From Dactylosporangium vinaceum (GTDB taxonomy: Bacteria > Actinomycetota > Actinomycetes > Mycobacteriales > Micromonosporaceae), in the NCBI RefSeq assembly GCF_019904175.1, contig NZ_CP061913.1, forward strand, positions 3,038,001-3,102,000: DNA of 64,000 nt. Reading direction: 5' to 3'. Made by a program: the position numbers and the translations under genes. This document shows, one piece after another, positions 11,890-19,943 of the stretch. The number at the start of each line of letters is the position of its first letter. The stretch's first letter is position 1. The notes under the pieces were generated by a model that was not told the origin of the DNA, did not search any database, and saw nothing but the letters and a program-made list of their open reading frames with translations.

Positions 11890-12696
11890 TCAAGCGCAGA
11901 CAGGGGCATCGGCGGCGAGGCGGTGGGCGGCGGCGGCCACTGTCGAGTACCCGGCGGTGAAGGCGGCCGGGGTCTCGGCGCGGATCGCGGCCCTGAGCTC
12001 GGTGAGCGTCTCGGGCGGCAGGCGGTTGATGAAGCCGGACGTGGAGATCTGCTCCGCCCACTCGTCGCGCGTGTACGGGCGCTGCCACGGGAAGGTCCAC
12101 AGCTCCGGCTCGGCGAACGCCCCCGTTGCCCGCAGGGCCGCCGCGGCCTTCTCGGCCAGCGGGGCGTATGCGGTGCCGCCGAACGAGAAGGACTTCGGGC
12201 CCGGCAGGTCCGGCAGGAAGCGTCGCAGCGCGGCGCCGGTGGCTTCGCCGACCTCGGGCGGGGGCTCGACGCCGTTCCAGAACATGGTGATCAAACCGCC
12301 CGGGCGGAGCAGGCGGGCCGCCGCCGCCGCGCCCCGGGCGGGGTCCACCCAGTGCCATGTCTGGCCGGCCACCAGGGCGTCGAAGGTGCGGCCCGCGGGC
12401 TCCCACTCCTCGATGGTGGCGATGACCACGTCCAGGCCGCTGCGGCGGGCGACAGCGGCCATCCTCGGGTCGGGGTCCAGGCCCAGGACCGTCGCCCCCG
12501 CGGCCTGGAGCTGGCGGGCGACGATGCCGGTGCCACAGCCCACGTCCAGCACCTCGCGGCCGGGTGCGGCGGCCAGGATGCGGGTGATCAGGGCAGCCGG
12601 GTAGGTGGGGCGGGCGCGGTCGTAGCGGTCGGCGTCGGCGCCGAAGGACTCGGCGACAGTCCGCTGCTCGTGGGACTCGCCTGATAGAGTGGGCAT
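11890..12696 (-). CDS. Class I SAM-dependent methyltransferase
   Basis: 268 residues. The Rossmann methyltransferase motif I is VLDVGCGTGIVARQL near residue 49, followed by an acidic motif (VLGLDPDPRM) and AGQTWHWVDP. This pattern is seen in the Methyltransf_11 proteins often annotated as generic SAM methyltransferases. The substrate is unknown. The ATG at 12696 sits inside the first of two operator-like inverted repeats shared with the divergent TetR gene, so repression by that regulator is likely. Confidence 0.85.
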   Translation of the reverse strand: MPTLSGESHEQRTVAESFGADADRYDRARPTYPAALITRILAAAPGREVLDVGCGTGIVARQLQAAGATVLGLDPDPRMAAVARRSGLDVVIATIEEWEPAGRTFDALVAGQTWHWVDPARGAAAAARLLRPGGLITMFWNGVEPPPEVGEATGAALRRFLPDLPGPKSFSFGGTAYAPLAEKAAAALRATGAFAEPELWTFPWQRPYTRDEWAEQISTSGFINRLPPETLTELRAAIRAETPAAFTAGYSTVAAAAHRLAADAPVCA

Positions 12697-12723
12697 GCGC
12701 CCACTCTAATGGGCACTTGCCCA
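12690..12723. promoter_or_regulatory. Twin TetR-type operators between methyltransferase and TetR genes
   Basis: Two similar 14-mers, TGGGCATGCGCCCA (12690-12703) and TGGGCACTTGCCCA (12710-12723), are inverted repeats with centres 20 bp apart, about two helical turns. The first covers the start codon of the divergent methyltransferase gene and its palindrome extends to 12686-12707. This suits side-by-side or cooperative binding of the adjacent TetR protein. Confidence 0.7.
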
Positions 12724-12761
12724 CTTCGTAAACCGCGCGCGGCAGAACGAAAGGGTGCTGC

Positions 12762-13337
12762 GTGCCTACCGGGGTTGCCATTCGTGATGTCCGCGAGCAG
12801 TTGTTCGACGCCGCGGATCGGATCCTGCTGCGCGACGGGCCCAGCGGGCTCACCAGCCGGGCCGTCACCACCGAGGCCGGTGTCGCCAAAGGCGTACTGC
12901 ACAAGCATTTCGCTGACTTCGATGCCTTTCTCGCGGACTTCGTGCTCGATCGCGTGCACCGCATGGCCCCGCAGGCGCTGGCGCTGCGGGAGGCGGCCGG
13001 CCGGGGTACCGTCGCCGGCAACGTGACCGAGGCGCTGGTGGGCGTGTTCGGCTCGGTTGCGGTGGCGATCGTCGCGCTCATCACGTTCCGCGACGAGCTG
13101 CGGGCCCGGCTGCGCGAGACCTGGCCCGCCGGTGTGCCGGTGCTGACCGAGGCCGCGAGCATGCTCGGCGACTACCTGGCGCGGGAGCAGGACCTCGGGC
13201 GGGTCGGCGCGGCGGCCGAGCCGCAATTCCTCGCGGCCATGCTCATCGGCTCGGCCCACCTGCTGTTCGCCGACCGCACCGGGCCCCCGCCGACCCGCGC
13301 CGACGTCGAGCGGATGGTCACGAACGTGCTCCGGTGA
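12762..13337 (+). CDS. TetR family transcriptional regulator
   Basis: 191 residues. The N-terminal helix-turn-helix covers about residues 10-55 (QLFDAADRILLRDG, TSRAVTTEAGVAKGVLHKHF, ending in the family-typical HKHFADFDAFL). The C-terminal part is a helical ligand domain. The GTG at 12762 is preceded by AAAGGG. It is divergent from the methyltransferase gene and faces the twin inverted repeats at 12690-12723, so autoregulation plus control of that gene is the likely role. Confidence 0.85.
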   Translation: MPTGVAIRDVREQLFDAADRILLRDGPSGLTSRAVTTEAGVAKGVLHKHFADFDAFLADFVLDRVHRMAPQALALREAAGRGTVAGNVTEALVGVFGSVAVAIVALITFRDELRARLRETWPAGVPVLTEAASMLGDYLAREQDLGRVGAAAEPQFLAAMLIGSAHLLFADRTGPPPTRADVERMVTNVLR

Positions 13338-13370
13338 GCCCGGCCTCCGGGGCGGAGTAGCGTTTCGGCG

Positions 13371-14084
13371 GTGATCGTGCGGTCGTGTCTGCGTGACGGG
13401 CGCGGTGGCAGCCCGACGGCGGTGCTCGTCGGCGGCCCGGTGCCGCGGGTGGCGGTGCCCGGCCCGTCGCACACGGTCTGGATCGGGCCGGGCCGGCGGC
13501 TGCGGTTCTTCACGGCGGCCGGGGAGCTTCCGGCCTGCGGGCACGGCACGGTGGCGGCCCTCGCCGTGCTGGGGCCGGGGGAGCACACGCTGCACGCCGG
13601 TGGCCGCTCGTTCGCCGGGCGGGCCTGGCCGCAGGGCGGTCTCGTCGCCGCCGCCTTCGACGCGGGCCCGGTCGGCCTGCGCACGCCGGCCGCCGTGGAG
13701 GTCGCGCCGGTCCTGGCCGCGCTCGGCCTCGCCGCGGCGCCGACCGTCGTGGCGTCCGTCGGGCGCCCCCGGCTGCTGGTTCCCGTGACCGCCCGCGACG
13801 AGCTGGCCGGGCTGGCACCGGACCAGGCCGCGCTCAAGGCGGCCTGTGACGCGGCCGGGCTGCTCGGCTGCTACGTGTACGCGCCGGCCGGCGACGGGGG
13901 ACGGTTCGCGGCCCGCATGTTCGCGCCGTCGATCGGGGTGCCCGAGGACATCGCGAACGCCAACAGCACCGCCTGCCTCGCCGCGGCCCTGGCGGCGGAC
14001 GTGACAGTCGACATGGGCGACGCGCTCGGGGAGCCGGCCACCATCACCGCCGGCCCGCGCGGCGTGGGTGGGGTCTGCCGCTAG
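13371..14084 (+). CDS. PhzF family isomerase-like protein
   Basis: 237 residues. The PhzF fold is suggested by CLRDGRGGSPTAVLVGG at the N-terminus, the substrate-pocket motif AGELPACGHGT and the second-half signature RMFAPSIGVPEDIANANSTA. Family members are epimerases/isomerases and their substrates are usually unknown. At 237 residues it is shorter than the usual 260-300. The usual active-site E/D region near the N-terminus is hard to align, so catalytic competence is uncertain. It stands alone downstream of the TetR gene, 33 bp away. Confidence 0.75.
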   Translation: MIVRSCLRDGRGGSPTAVLVGGPVPRVAVPGPSHTVWIGPGRRLRFFTAAGELPACGHGTVAALAVLGPGEHTLHAGGRSFAGRAWPQGGLVAAAFDAGPVGLRTPAAVEVAPVLAALGLAAAPTVVASVGRPRLLVPVTARDELAGLAPDQAALKAACDAAGLLGCYVYAPAGDGGRFAARMFAPSIGVPEDIANANSTACLAAALAADVTVDMGDALGEPATITAGPRGVGGVCR

Positions 14085-14219
14085 ACCGGCGGGGCCGGGG
14101 CGGGTGCGACCGTCCCGTTGCGATATTCACATTCCTCTTTTTACCGGCTACTCTCCCCGGCGGGAGCCGCGCGCGTTGACTTCGTCAGTTCCAAGTCAGC
14201 CGCGTCGTCGTCGTGCTGT

Positions 14220-14231
14220 CGAAGCGCTTCG
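14220..14231. promoter_or_regulatory. Perfect 12-bp palindrome upstream of the AA10 gene
   Basis: CGAAGCGCTTCG is a perfect palindrome with the AAGCGCTT core typical of LacI-family sugar regulators (cre and CelR/CebR-like sites). It lies 27 bp before the polysaccharide monooxygenase start. It could be an operator for polysaccharide induction. A chance hairpin is the alternative. Confidence 0.4.
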
Positions 14232-14258
14232 GCGACTGCGCACCCCTGAGGAGTACCA

Positions 14259-15368
14259 ATGCAAGTTTCATCGACCGCGCGGCGTCTTGCGCTCGGCGCT
14301 CTGGTCCTGGTGACGGCCGTGTTCGGCCTGGCCGTGATCAGTCAGCCGGCCTCCGCCCACGGCTCGCTCACCGACCCGCCGTCGCGCAACTACGGCTGCT
14401 GGGAGCGGTGGGGCTCCGACTTCCAGAACCCGAACATGGCCACCATCGACCCGATGTGCTGGCAGGCGTGGCAGGCCAACCCGAACACGATGTGGAACTG
14501 GAACGGCCTCTACCGCGAAGGCGTCGCCGGCAACCACCAGGCGGCGATCCCGGACGGGCAGCTGTGCAGCGGTGGCCGGACCCAGAACGGGTACTACGCC
14601 TCGCTGGACACGGTCGGAGCGTGGACCGCGGCCACGAAGCCGAACAAGTTCACGCTGACGCTCACCGACCAGGCCCAGCACGGCGCGGACTACCTGCTGA
14701 TCTACATCACCAAGCAGGGCTTCGACCCCGCCACGCAGCCGCTGACCTGGAACAGCCTGGAGCTCGTCCAGCGCACCGCCCGGTATGCGCCCGCCCCGCA
14801 GTACCAGGCCCAGGTCGACGCCGGGACCCGCACCGGCCGGCACGTCGTCTACACGATCTGGCAGGCCAGCCACCTCGACCAGTCGTACTACCTGTGCAGC
14901 GACGTGATCTTCACCGGCCAGGGCGGCAGCACCGGCTCCCCGTCGGCGTCGGCGTCGGCCTCGCGGTCGCCGTCGACCTCGGCCTCACCGTCGCGGTCCG
15001 CCAGCGCGTCGGCGTCGCCGTCGCGGTCGGCCGGCACGTCGCCGTCGGTGCCCACCTCACAGCAGCCCGGTGGCTGCACGGCGACCTACACCAAGTCCTC
15101 GGAGTGGGCCGGTGGGTTCGGTGCCACCGTGACCGTCACCGCGGGCTCCGCGGGGATCAGCACGTGGACTGTCAAGTGGACGTTCGCCAACGGGCAGACC
15201 GTGACGAGCTCCTGGAACGCGACGATCACATCCAGCGGCTCCGCGGTCACGGCGACCAACGCGGCGTACAACGGGAAGCTGAGTGCGGGGCAGAGCACCA
15301 GCTTCGGGTTCAACGGCAGCTGGACGGGGACCAACAGCGTCCCGACACTCAGCTGTAGCGCCCAATGA
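14259..15368 (+). CDS. Secreted AA10 lytic polysaccharide monooxygenase with C-terminal CBM2
   Basis: 369 residues. A signal peptide ends PASA before His34. That histidine becomes the N-terminal half of the copper histidine brace. The second brace histidine is probably in GNHQAAIPDGQLCSGG. The AA10 body (about 34-222) has HGSLTDPPSRNYGCWERWG and IYITKQGFDP. A Ser/Ala/Arg-rich linker of about 45 residues follows. The C-terminal 100 residues are a CBM2 with CTATYTKSSEWAGGFGATVT and a closing cysteine. The enzyme oxidatively cleaves chitin or cellulose, and CBM2 favours crystalline polysaccharide. GAGGAG precedes the ATG. The last 20 bp overlap the convergent PHP gene. Confidence 0.95.
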   Translation: MQVSSTARRLALGALVLVTAVFGLAVISQPASAHGSLTDPPSRNYGCWERWGSDFQNPNMATIDPMCWQAWQANPNTMWNWNGLYREGVAGNHQAAIPDGQLCSGGRTQNGYYASLDTVGAWTAATKPNKFTLTLTDQAQHGADYLLIYITKQGFDPATQPLTWNSLELVQRTARYAPAPQYQAQVDAGTRTGRHVVYTIWQASHLDQSYYLCSDVIFTGQGGSTGSPSASASASRSPSTSASPSRSASASASPSRSAGTSPSVPTSQQPGGCTATYTKSSEWAGGFGATVTVTAGSAGISTWTVKWTFANGQTVTSSWNATITSSGSAVTATNAAYNGKLSAGQSTSFGFNGSWTGTNSVPTLSCSAQ

Positions 15369-16188
15369 TCCAGTGGTCGTAGGGGTGCCGGCCCGGCCGG
15401 AACCCCGCTGACTCGGCGAGGGCCGCGGCCGCGGCGAAGTTCGTGGCCACGGCCTCGGGCCGGTGGGCGTCGCTGCCGAAGCTGACGGCGGCGCCGCCGG
15501 CCTCCCGCCACCAGTGCACCAGTGTGGGTTCGAGGGTGCGGCGGGTGTTGATCTCCAGCGCGCGGGACGTCCCGGCGAGGGAGCGCAGCACCTGCCGTAC
15601 CTCCTCCTCGAAGTCCTCGATGCGAAACGCGTGTCCGGCCGGCAGGTAGCGCACCGGGTAGTCGAGGTGCGTGAGCGTCGAGAAGTCGCCGCCCGCCTCG
15701 ACCATGCGCACGACCTCGGCGAAGTAGTCCCGCAGCACCGCTTCGACGGGCCGTCGGGTGTACTCGTCCTCGACAAGCACTGCCGCACCGTCGACGCGCA
15801 GCGAGTGCAGCGAGCCGATCACGCGCTCGAACGGTGCGCTGGCGAGCAGCGCGGCCGCCTCCCGCGCGAACCAGTGGGGCTCGCCGAGCTCGACGCCGGT
15901 GATGATGCGCAGCGCCGGGTACTTCGCCCGGCACCTGTCGATCGCCTCGAGGTAGCCGTCGACGTCGAGCGCCGGCGCGGTGAGGTGGGCCGGGTCGCTC
16001 ATGTACTGCGTCCAGCGCTCCGGCACCCCCGCCGGGTCCACCGTCCACGACACGAAGTCGGTGTGCTCGGTGAACGCGATCGCCGGCAGGCCGAGCTCCA
16101 CCGCCCGCGCGCACGAGCCTTCCATGTCCCCGGTCCGGGTGTCCCAGGAGAACTCGGTGTGGGCGTGCAGGTCCGCGGGCAGGTTCAC
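15349..16188 (-). CDS. PHP domain metal-dependent phosphoesterase (histidinol-phosphatase-like)
   Basis: 279 residues. The PHP metal motifs are DLHAHTEFSWD (residues 6-16), AFTEHTDF, GVELGE, GSLHSL, HLDYP and the C-terminal FGSDAHRPEAV. The set is complete, so the metal site should be intact. The family includes histidinol-phosphate and other phosphatases. No histidine-biosynthesis neighbours exist, so the substrate is open. The GTG start at 16188 is used because the family begins right there. The 3' end overlaps the AA10 gene by 20 bp. Confidence 0.85.
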   Translation of the reverse strand: MNLPADLHAHTEFSWDTRTGDMEGSCARAVELGLPAIAFTEHTDFVSWTVDPAGVPERWTQYMSDPAHLTAPALDVDGYLEAIDRCRAKYPALRIITGVELGEPHWFAREAAALLASAPFERVIGSLHSLRVDGAAVLVEDEYTRRPVEAVLRDYFAEVVRMVEAGGDFSTLTHLDYPVRYLPAGHAFRIEDFEEEVRQVLRSLAGTSRALEINTRRTLEPTLVHWWREAGGAAVSFGSDAHRPEAVATNFAAAAALAESAGFRPGRHPYDHWIIGRYS

Positions 16189-16214
16189 GCAGTCATGCTA
16201 TGTCGGCCCCGGGA

Positions 16215-17003
16215 TCAGGGCCGGGCCAGGATCTCGCCGTGGAGGATCGAGAGCCAGCCGTCGGGGTCGCCCGCCCACCGCGTCCAGCCGGCTGAGATGC
16301 GGTCCAGCTCCTCCTGCGGTACCCCCGAAGCAAGGGCCTGGCGAGCCATCGCGGACTCCCGGACCCGGTCCGCCCACATGCCGCCCCACCAGGCGCGGTC
16401 CTCGTCGTCGGCGAAGCACCAGGTGCTCGACGTGGCCGTCACCTCACTGAAGCCGGCCGCGTGGGCCCAGGCCAGCAGCCGCCGCCCGGCGTCCGGCTCG
16501 CCGCCGTTGGCCCGGGCCAGGCGCTGGTAGAGGGCCAGCCAGTCGTCGAGCTCGGGCAGCTGCGGATACCAGGTGAAGGCCGCGTAGTCGCCGTCGCGCG
16601 CGGCCACGTAGCCGCCGGGCTTGCACACGCGGCGCATCTCGCGCAGGGCCAGGACCGGGTCGGCGACGTGCTGGAGCACCTGGTGGGCGTGCACGACGCA
16701 GAAGGTGTCGTCGGGGAACGGCAGGGCATGCACGTCGCCGAGCGCGACCGCGGCGTTGGGCACCCCGGCCAGGCCCTCCCGCGCGACGGCGACGGCCTCG
16801 GCGTTGACCTCCAGGGCGACGACGTTCGCGACCCGGGCCGCGAGGTCGCGGGTGATTGTCGCGGGCCCGGCGCCGACGTCCAGGACGACCATCGCGTCCG
16901 TGAGCACCGGCAGCAGGTAGGCGGCGGAGTTCTCGGCGGTCCGCCAGCGGTGGGAGCGCAGCACCGATTCGTGGTGCCCGTGCGTGTAGACGTTCGTATC
17001 CAT
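16215..17003 (-). CDS. SAM-dependent methyltransferase (UbiE/COQ5-like)
   Basis: 262 residues. The N-terminal HGHHESVLRSHRWRTAENSA segment is shared by many actinobacterial and fungal UbiE-like methyltransferases. Motif I is VLDVGAGPATITRDLA, motif II VVHAHQVLQHV and motif III RVCKPGGYVAARDGD. The substrate is unknown. The ATG at 17003 is chosen from the conserved N-terminus. It lies upstream of, and in the same direction as, the PHP gene with a 26-bp gap, and is divergent from the isochorismatase gene. Confidence 0.85.
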   Translation of the reverse strand: MDTNVYTHGHHESVLRSHRWRTAENSAAYLLPVLTDAMVVLDVGAGPATITRDLAARVANVVALEVNAEAVAVAREGLAGVPNAAVALGDVHALPFPDDTFCVVHAHQVLQHVADPVLALREMRRVCKPGGYVAARDGDYAAFTWYPQLPELDDWLALYQRLARANGGEPDAGRRLLAWAHAAGFSEVTATSSTWCFADDEDRAWWGGMWADRVRESAMARQALASGVPQEELDRISAGWTRWAGDPDGWLSILHGEILARP

Positions 17004-17139
17004 GTCCCAGACAGTAGTATTTTCATCTCAAATCCCGGAACAATCTTCCTGAATAATGAGAAACCAGATGACCGGATCGGTCCGGGTCGCGACCGCTGCG
17101 GTCCTGGTGCGGGCGCGCGCGGAAGCGCACGATCGGAGC

Positions 17140-17724
17140 ATGCGAAGCGCACTGCTCATCATCGACATCCAGGAGTCGTTCCGGCACCGGCCCAGCTGGG
17201 CGGCGGTCTCCAACCCCGGCATCGTCGACACCGTGAACCCGCTCATCGACGACGCCCGGGCCCGCGGCGACCTCGTCGTGTGGGTCCTGCACACCGAGCC
17301 GGGCACCGGCACCGTCTTCGACCCGGCGGCCGGTGACCTCGTCCGCTACATGGACGGGCTCGAGCCCCGCGCCGGCGAACCCCAGCTCGTCAAGACCTCG
17401 GCGAACTGCTTCACCACGACCGGCCTGCAGCAGCTGCTCACCACCGAGGGCATCCGGCACCTCATCGTCACCGGCATCCAGACCGAGCTGTGCTGCGAGA
17501 CGACCACCCGGGTGGCCGGCGACCTCGGGTACGACGTCACGTACGTCACCGAGGCGACCGCCACGTTCCCGATCGCCCACCGCGACGAGCGCGACCTCCC
17601 GTACGACGAGATCCTGGCCAGCCCGCGCACCCTGCCGACGGCCGACATCATCGCGCGCACGGAATATGCTCTGGCCGGTCGGTTCGCCACCATCGCCACC
17701 GTCAAGGAGGTCCTCGCGCGGTGA
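17140..17724 (+). CDS. Isochorismatase-like cysteine hydrolase
   Basis: 194 residues. The fold is marked by ALLIIDIQESF (catalytic Asp), a lysine in LVKTSANCF and the nucleophile region VTGIQTELCCETTTR with adjacent cysteines. Members hydrolyse small amides or isochorismate. The ATG at 17140 matches the family N-terminus. An upstream ATG at 17056 would add 28 atypical residues. The stop overlaps the GTG of a GlxA-type regulator (GTGA), a recurrent pairing in actinobacteria in which the regulator probably controls the hydrolase. Confidence 0.85.
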   Translation: MRSALLIIDIQESFRHRPSWAAVSNPGIVDTVNPLIDDARARGDLVVWVLHTEPGTGTVFDPAAGDLVRYMDGLEPRAGEPQLVKTSANCFTTTGLQQLLTTEGIRHLIVTGIQTELCCETTTRVAGDLGYDVTYVTEATATFPIAHRDERDLPYDEILASPRTLPTADIIARTEYALAGRFATIATVKEVLAR

Positions 17725-18626
17725 GAGTCGTCTTCCTGCTCGTGCCCCACGTGCACCTGCTCGACCTGGCCGGCCCCGCACAGGTGTTCTCCACCGTGCG
17801 CGACCTTAGGCTCGGATACGAGCTGCACTACGTGGCCGAGCAGGAGGAGGTGCCCACCGCCCAGGGCGTAGCGCTGCGAGCCGTGGTGGAGTGGCCCCGG
17901 CTCGGCCGCGACGACCTGATCCTCGTCCCCGGCTGGCGCTCGCTGACGTTCGGCGAGCGCCACGGCACGCTGACCGGATCGACCCGGGGCCGGATCGCCG
18001 CCCACCACGCCGGCGGCGGCACGGTGGCGAGCGTCTGCGCCGGGGCCGATGCCCTGGGCCAGGCCGGTCTCCTCGACGGCCGCCGCTGCACGACGCACCA
18101 CGGCCTGCAGGATTACCTGGCCCGCCGCTACCCGCAGGCCCGTGTCGTCCGCGACGTCCTCTTCGTCGAGGACGAGCGGGTCGTCACCTCGGCCGGCATC
18201 GCCAGCGGCATCGACCTGGCCCTGCACCTGGTGGCCACCCGCCACGGCCCCGCCGTCGCCGCCCAGGTGGCCCGCGAGATGGTCGTCTACGCCCGCCGCA
18301 ACGGCGACGCCCCGCAGCACAGCGCCATGCTCCGCCACCGCGACCACCTCAGCGACGTCGTCCACCGCGTCCAGGACGTCATCGACGACCGCTTCGCCGA
18401 CCGCCTGCCGCTGCGCGACCTGGCCCTGGCCGCCGGCGTGAGCGAGCGCACCCTGACCCGCGCCTTCGGCGAGGCCACCGGCCTGACCCCGCTGCGCTAT
18501 CAGCAACTGCTCCGCCTGGAGCGCGCCGAGCACCTCATCGGCCACGGCGCCACCGTCGAGGCCGCCGCCCACGCCACCGGCTTCGAGGACGCCCGCATGC
18601 TGCGCCGCCTCCGCGCCCGCGGCTGA
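17721..18626 (+). CDS. GlxA family transcriptional regulator (DJ-1/PfpI domain plus AraC HTH)
   Basis: 301 residues. The N-terminal DJ-1/PfpI-like domain (about 1-185) has VASVCAGADALGQAGLLDGR with the elbow cysteine and TSAGIASGIDLALHLV. The C-terminal AraC-type double helix-turn-helix (about 210-301) includes LRDLALAAGVSERTLTRAF and GLTPLRYQQLLRLERAEHLI. The protein ends soon after the second helix, slightly shorter than most. The GTG at 17721 overlaps the hydrolase stop. The ligand is unknown. Confidence 0.88.
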   Translation: MRVVFLLVPHVHLLDLAGPAQVFSTVRDLRLGYELHYVAEQEEVPTAQGVALRAVVEWPRLGRDDLILVPGWRSLTFGERHGTLTGSTRGRIAAHHAGGGTVASVCAGADALGQAGLLDGRRCTTHHGLQDYLARRYPQARVVRDVLFVEDERVVTSAGIASGIDLALHLVATRHGPAVAAQVAREMVVYARRNGDAPQHSAMLRHRDHLSDVVHRVQDVIDDRFADRLPLRDLALAAGVSERTLTRAFGEATGLTPLRYQQLLRLERAEHLIGHGATVEAAAHATGFEDARMLRRLRARG

Positions 18627-18835
18627 TCCCCGACGCTTCCGGGCGCCCGCACTTCGAGCGACACCCGCCGCTGTGGTGCTCACCGCGGCGGTGCTGGGGC
18701 AGTGCGGCGCTCCTGCGCGCGGCCGCTCGCAGCCGGTGCGGGACGCCGCGGTACCGGTGAGGACGTCGAGCATGACGCCGAGCCCGGTCCGTCGGCGACG
18801 GCGCGGTGGGGCGCCGCCCGGCGGGCTGGTTGCCG

Positions 18836-18864
18836 TTGACGGTATATACGTTCAGAGGTATGTT
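18836..18864 (+). promoter_or_regulatory. Promoter of the ArsR gene, probably leaderless
   Basis: TTGACG (18836-18841) and TATGTT (18859-18864) are spaced 17 bp. The GTG start of the ArsR gene is 7 bases past the -10 box, so transcription should start at or next to the start codon. Near-repeats TACGTTCAGAGG and TATGTTCGAGGG overlap the promoter and may be the ArsR operator. Confidence 0.6.
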
Positions 18865-18870
18865 CGAGGG

Positions 18871-19191
18871 GTGCTATCGATCTTCGAGGTGCTCGCGCTG
18901 CCGGCGCGGCGCGAGGTCATCGAGCGGCTGCGCGGCGGGCCGAAGTCGGTGAGTGAGCTGGCCGAGGCGCTCGGGGTCAGCCAGCCGATCATGTCCAAGC
19001 ACCTGCGGGTGCTGCGCGACGCCGGGTTCGTCAGCGTCCGCGCGGACGCGCAGCGGCGCTGGTACGAGCTGCGCCCGGAGCCGCTCATCGCGGTCGCCCA
19101 GTGGCTGGAGCCCTACCGCTGGATGTGGGAGAGCCGCCTCGACCTCCTCGGAGATCATCTCGACACGATGCGGAAGGAATCGAACCCATGA
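18871..19191 (+). CDS. ArsR family winged-helix regulator
   Basis: 106 residues, the usual size. The winged helix is LALPARREVIERLRGGPKS, VSELAEALGVSQPIMSKHL and VLRDAGFVSVRADAQRRW. No metal-binding CxC motif is present. This fits the subgroup that controls SRPBCC partners rather than metal efflux. The GTG at 18871 is preferred because it begins at the family N-terminus and sits just after a good -10 box. The stop overlaps the start of the SRPBCC gene (ATGA). Confidence 0.87.
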   Translation: MLSIFEVLALPARREVIERLRGGPKSVSELAEALGVSQPIMSKHLRVLRDAGFVSVRADAQRRWYELRPEPLIAVAQWLEPYRWMWESRLDLLGDHLDTMRKESNP

Positions 19192-19943
19192 CCGTTCCGG
19201 AGTTCGTCGACGGTGCGTCGCCGGTCATCAGGGTCGTGCGCACCTACGACCATCCGATCGAGCGCGTCTGGCGGGCGGTGACGGCGCCGGAGCACCTCGC
19301 CGCGTGGTTTCCGACCGGCGCGGAGATGGACCTGGTCCCCGGCGGGAAGATCCGCTTCGGCGACCTGGGTGACGGCGGCTCCATGGGCGAGGTCCTGCTC
19401 GTCGAGCCGCCCACTCGCCTCGACTTCCGCTGGGGCGACCAGCGCTTCGAGTTTCATCTGGCGGCTGTCGGGGGTACCGCGACCACCTTCACGCTCGTCC
19501 ACCACTTCGACGACCGCGCGGGCGCGGCCAGCTTCGCGACGGGGTGGGAGCTCTGCCTGCGCGCCCTGGCGGCGGCGCTTGCCGGTGCGCCGCCACCGCC
19601 GGCCGATCGCGGTGCGGCCCGGCACGAGGAGCTGGTGCGCGCGTTCGGGCTCGACCGGCCGCGGGTGACGCGCGACGGCGACGGCTGGCACGTGCGGTTC
19701 GAGCGCCAGCTGACCTGCTCCGCCGACGCGGCCCGGGAGATCCTCGGTCCGGCCGCCGACGGGGAGCGGCTCGCGTTCGCCCCGGGCACCGGGCACGGGG
19801 CGCGGCTCGTGCTGGAGTTCGAACGTACGGAGGAAACCGCAGTTGCTGCTGCAGTCGCCCTGTGGACGGCCCGTATCGAGGGCGTCTCAGCGGCCGCCAG
19901 TGACATCGATGGTGGTGCCGGTGATGAAGGCGGCGTCGGGTGA
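19188..19943 (+). CDS. SRPBCC (AHSA1/START-like) domain protein
   Basis: 251 residues. A typical AHSA1-like N-terminal domain (about 10-140) has VRTYDHPIERVWRAVTAPEH, AAWFPTGAEMDLVPGGKIRF and FTLVHHFDDR, followed by about 110 extra residues. These proteins bind hydrophobic ligands and their role is rarely known. The ArsR-SRPBCC pair is a common operon. GGAAGG precedes the ATG by 10 bases. The last 57 bp overlap the convergent SDR gene, so the final residues (a Gly/Asp-rich tail) are probably not conserved. Confidence 0.82.
   Translation: MTVPEFVDGASPVIRVVRTYDHPIERVWRAVTAPEHLAAWFPTGAEMDLVPGGKIRFGDLGDGGSMGEVLLVEPPTRLDFRWGDQRFEFHLAAVGGTATTFTLVHHFDDRAGAASFATGWELCLRALAAALAGAPPPPADRGAARHEELVRAFGLDRPRVTRDGDGWHVRFERQLTCSADAAREILGPAADGERLAFAPGTGHGARLVLEFERTEETAVAAAVALWTARIEGVSAAASDIDGGAGDEGGVG

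Noticed and set aside
14939..15060. Serine codon-rich repetitive DNA in the AA10 gene
   Set aside because: Ordinary low-complexity linker between the catalytic domain and CBM2.
18627..18835. Possible small gene between the GlxA regulator and the ArsR promoter
   Set aside because: No ribosome site, start or family-like residues in any frame. Treated as non-coding.
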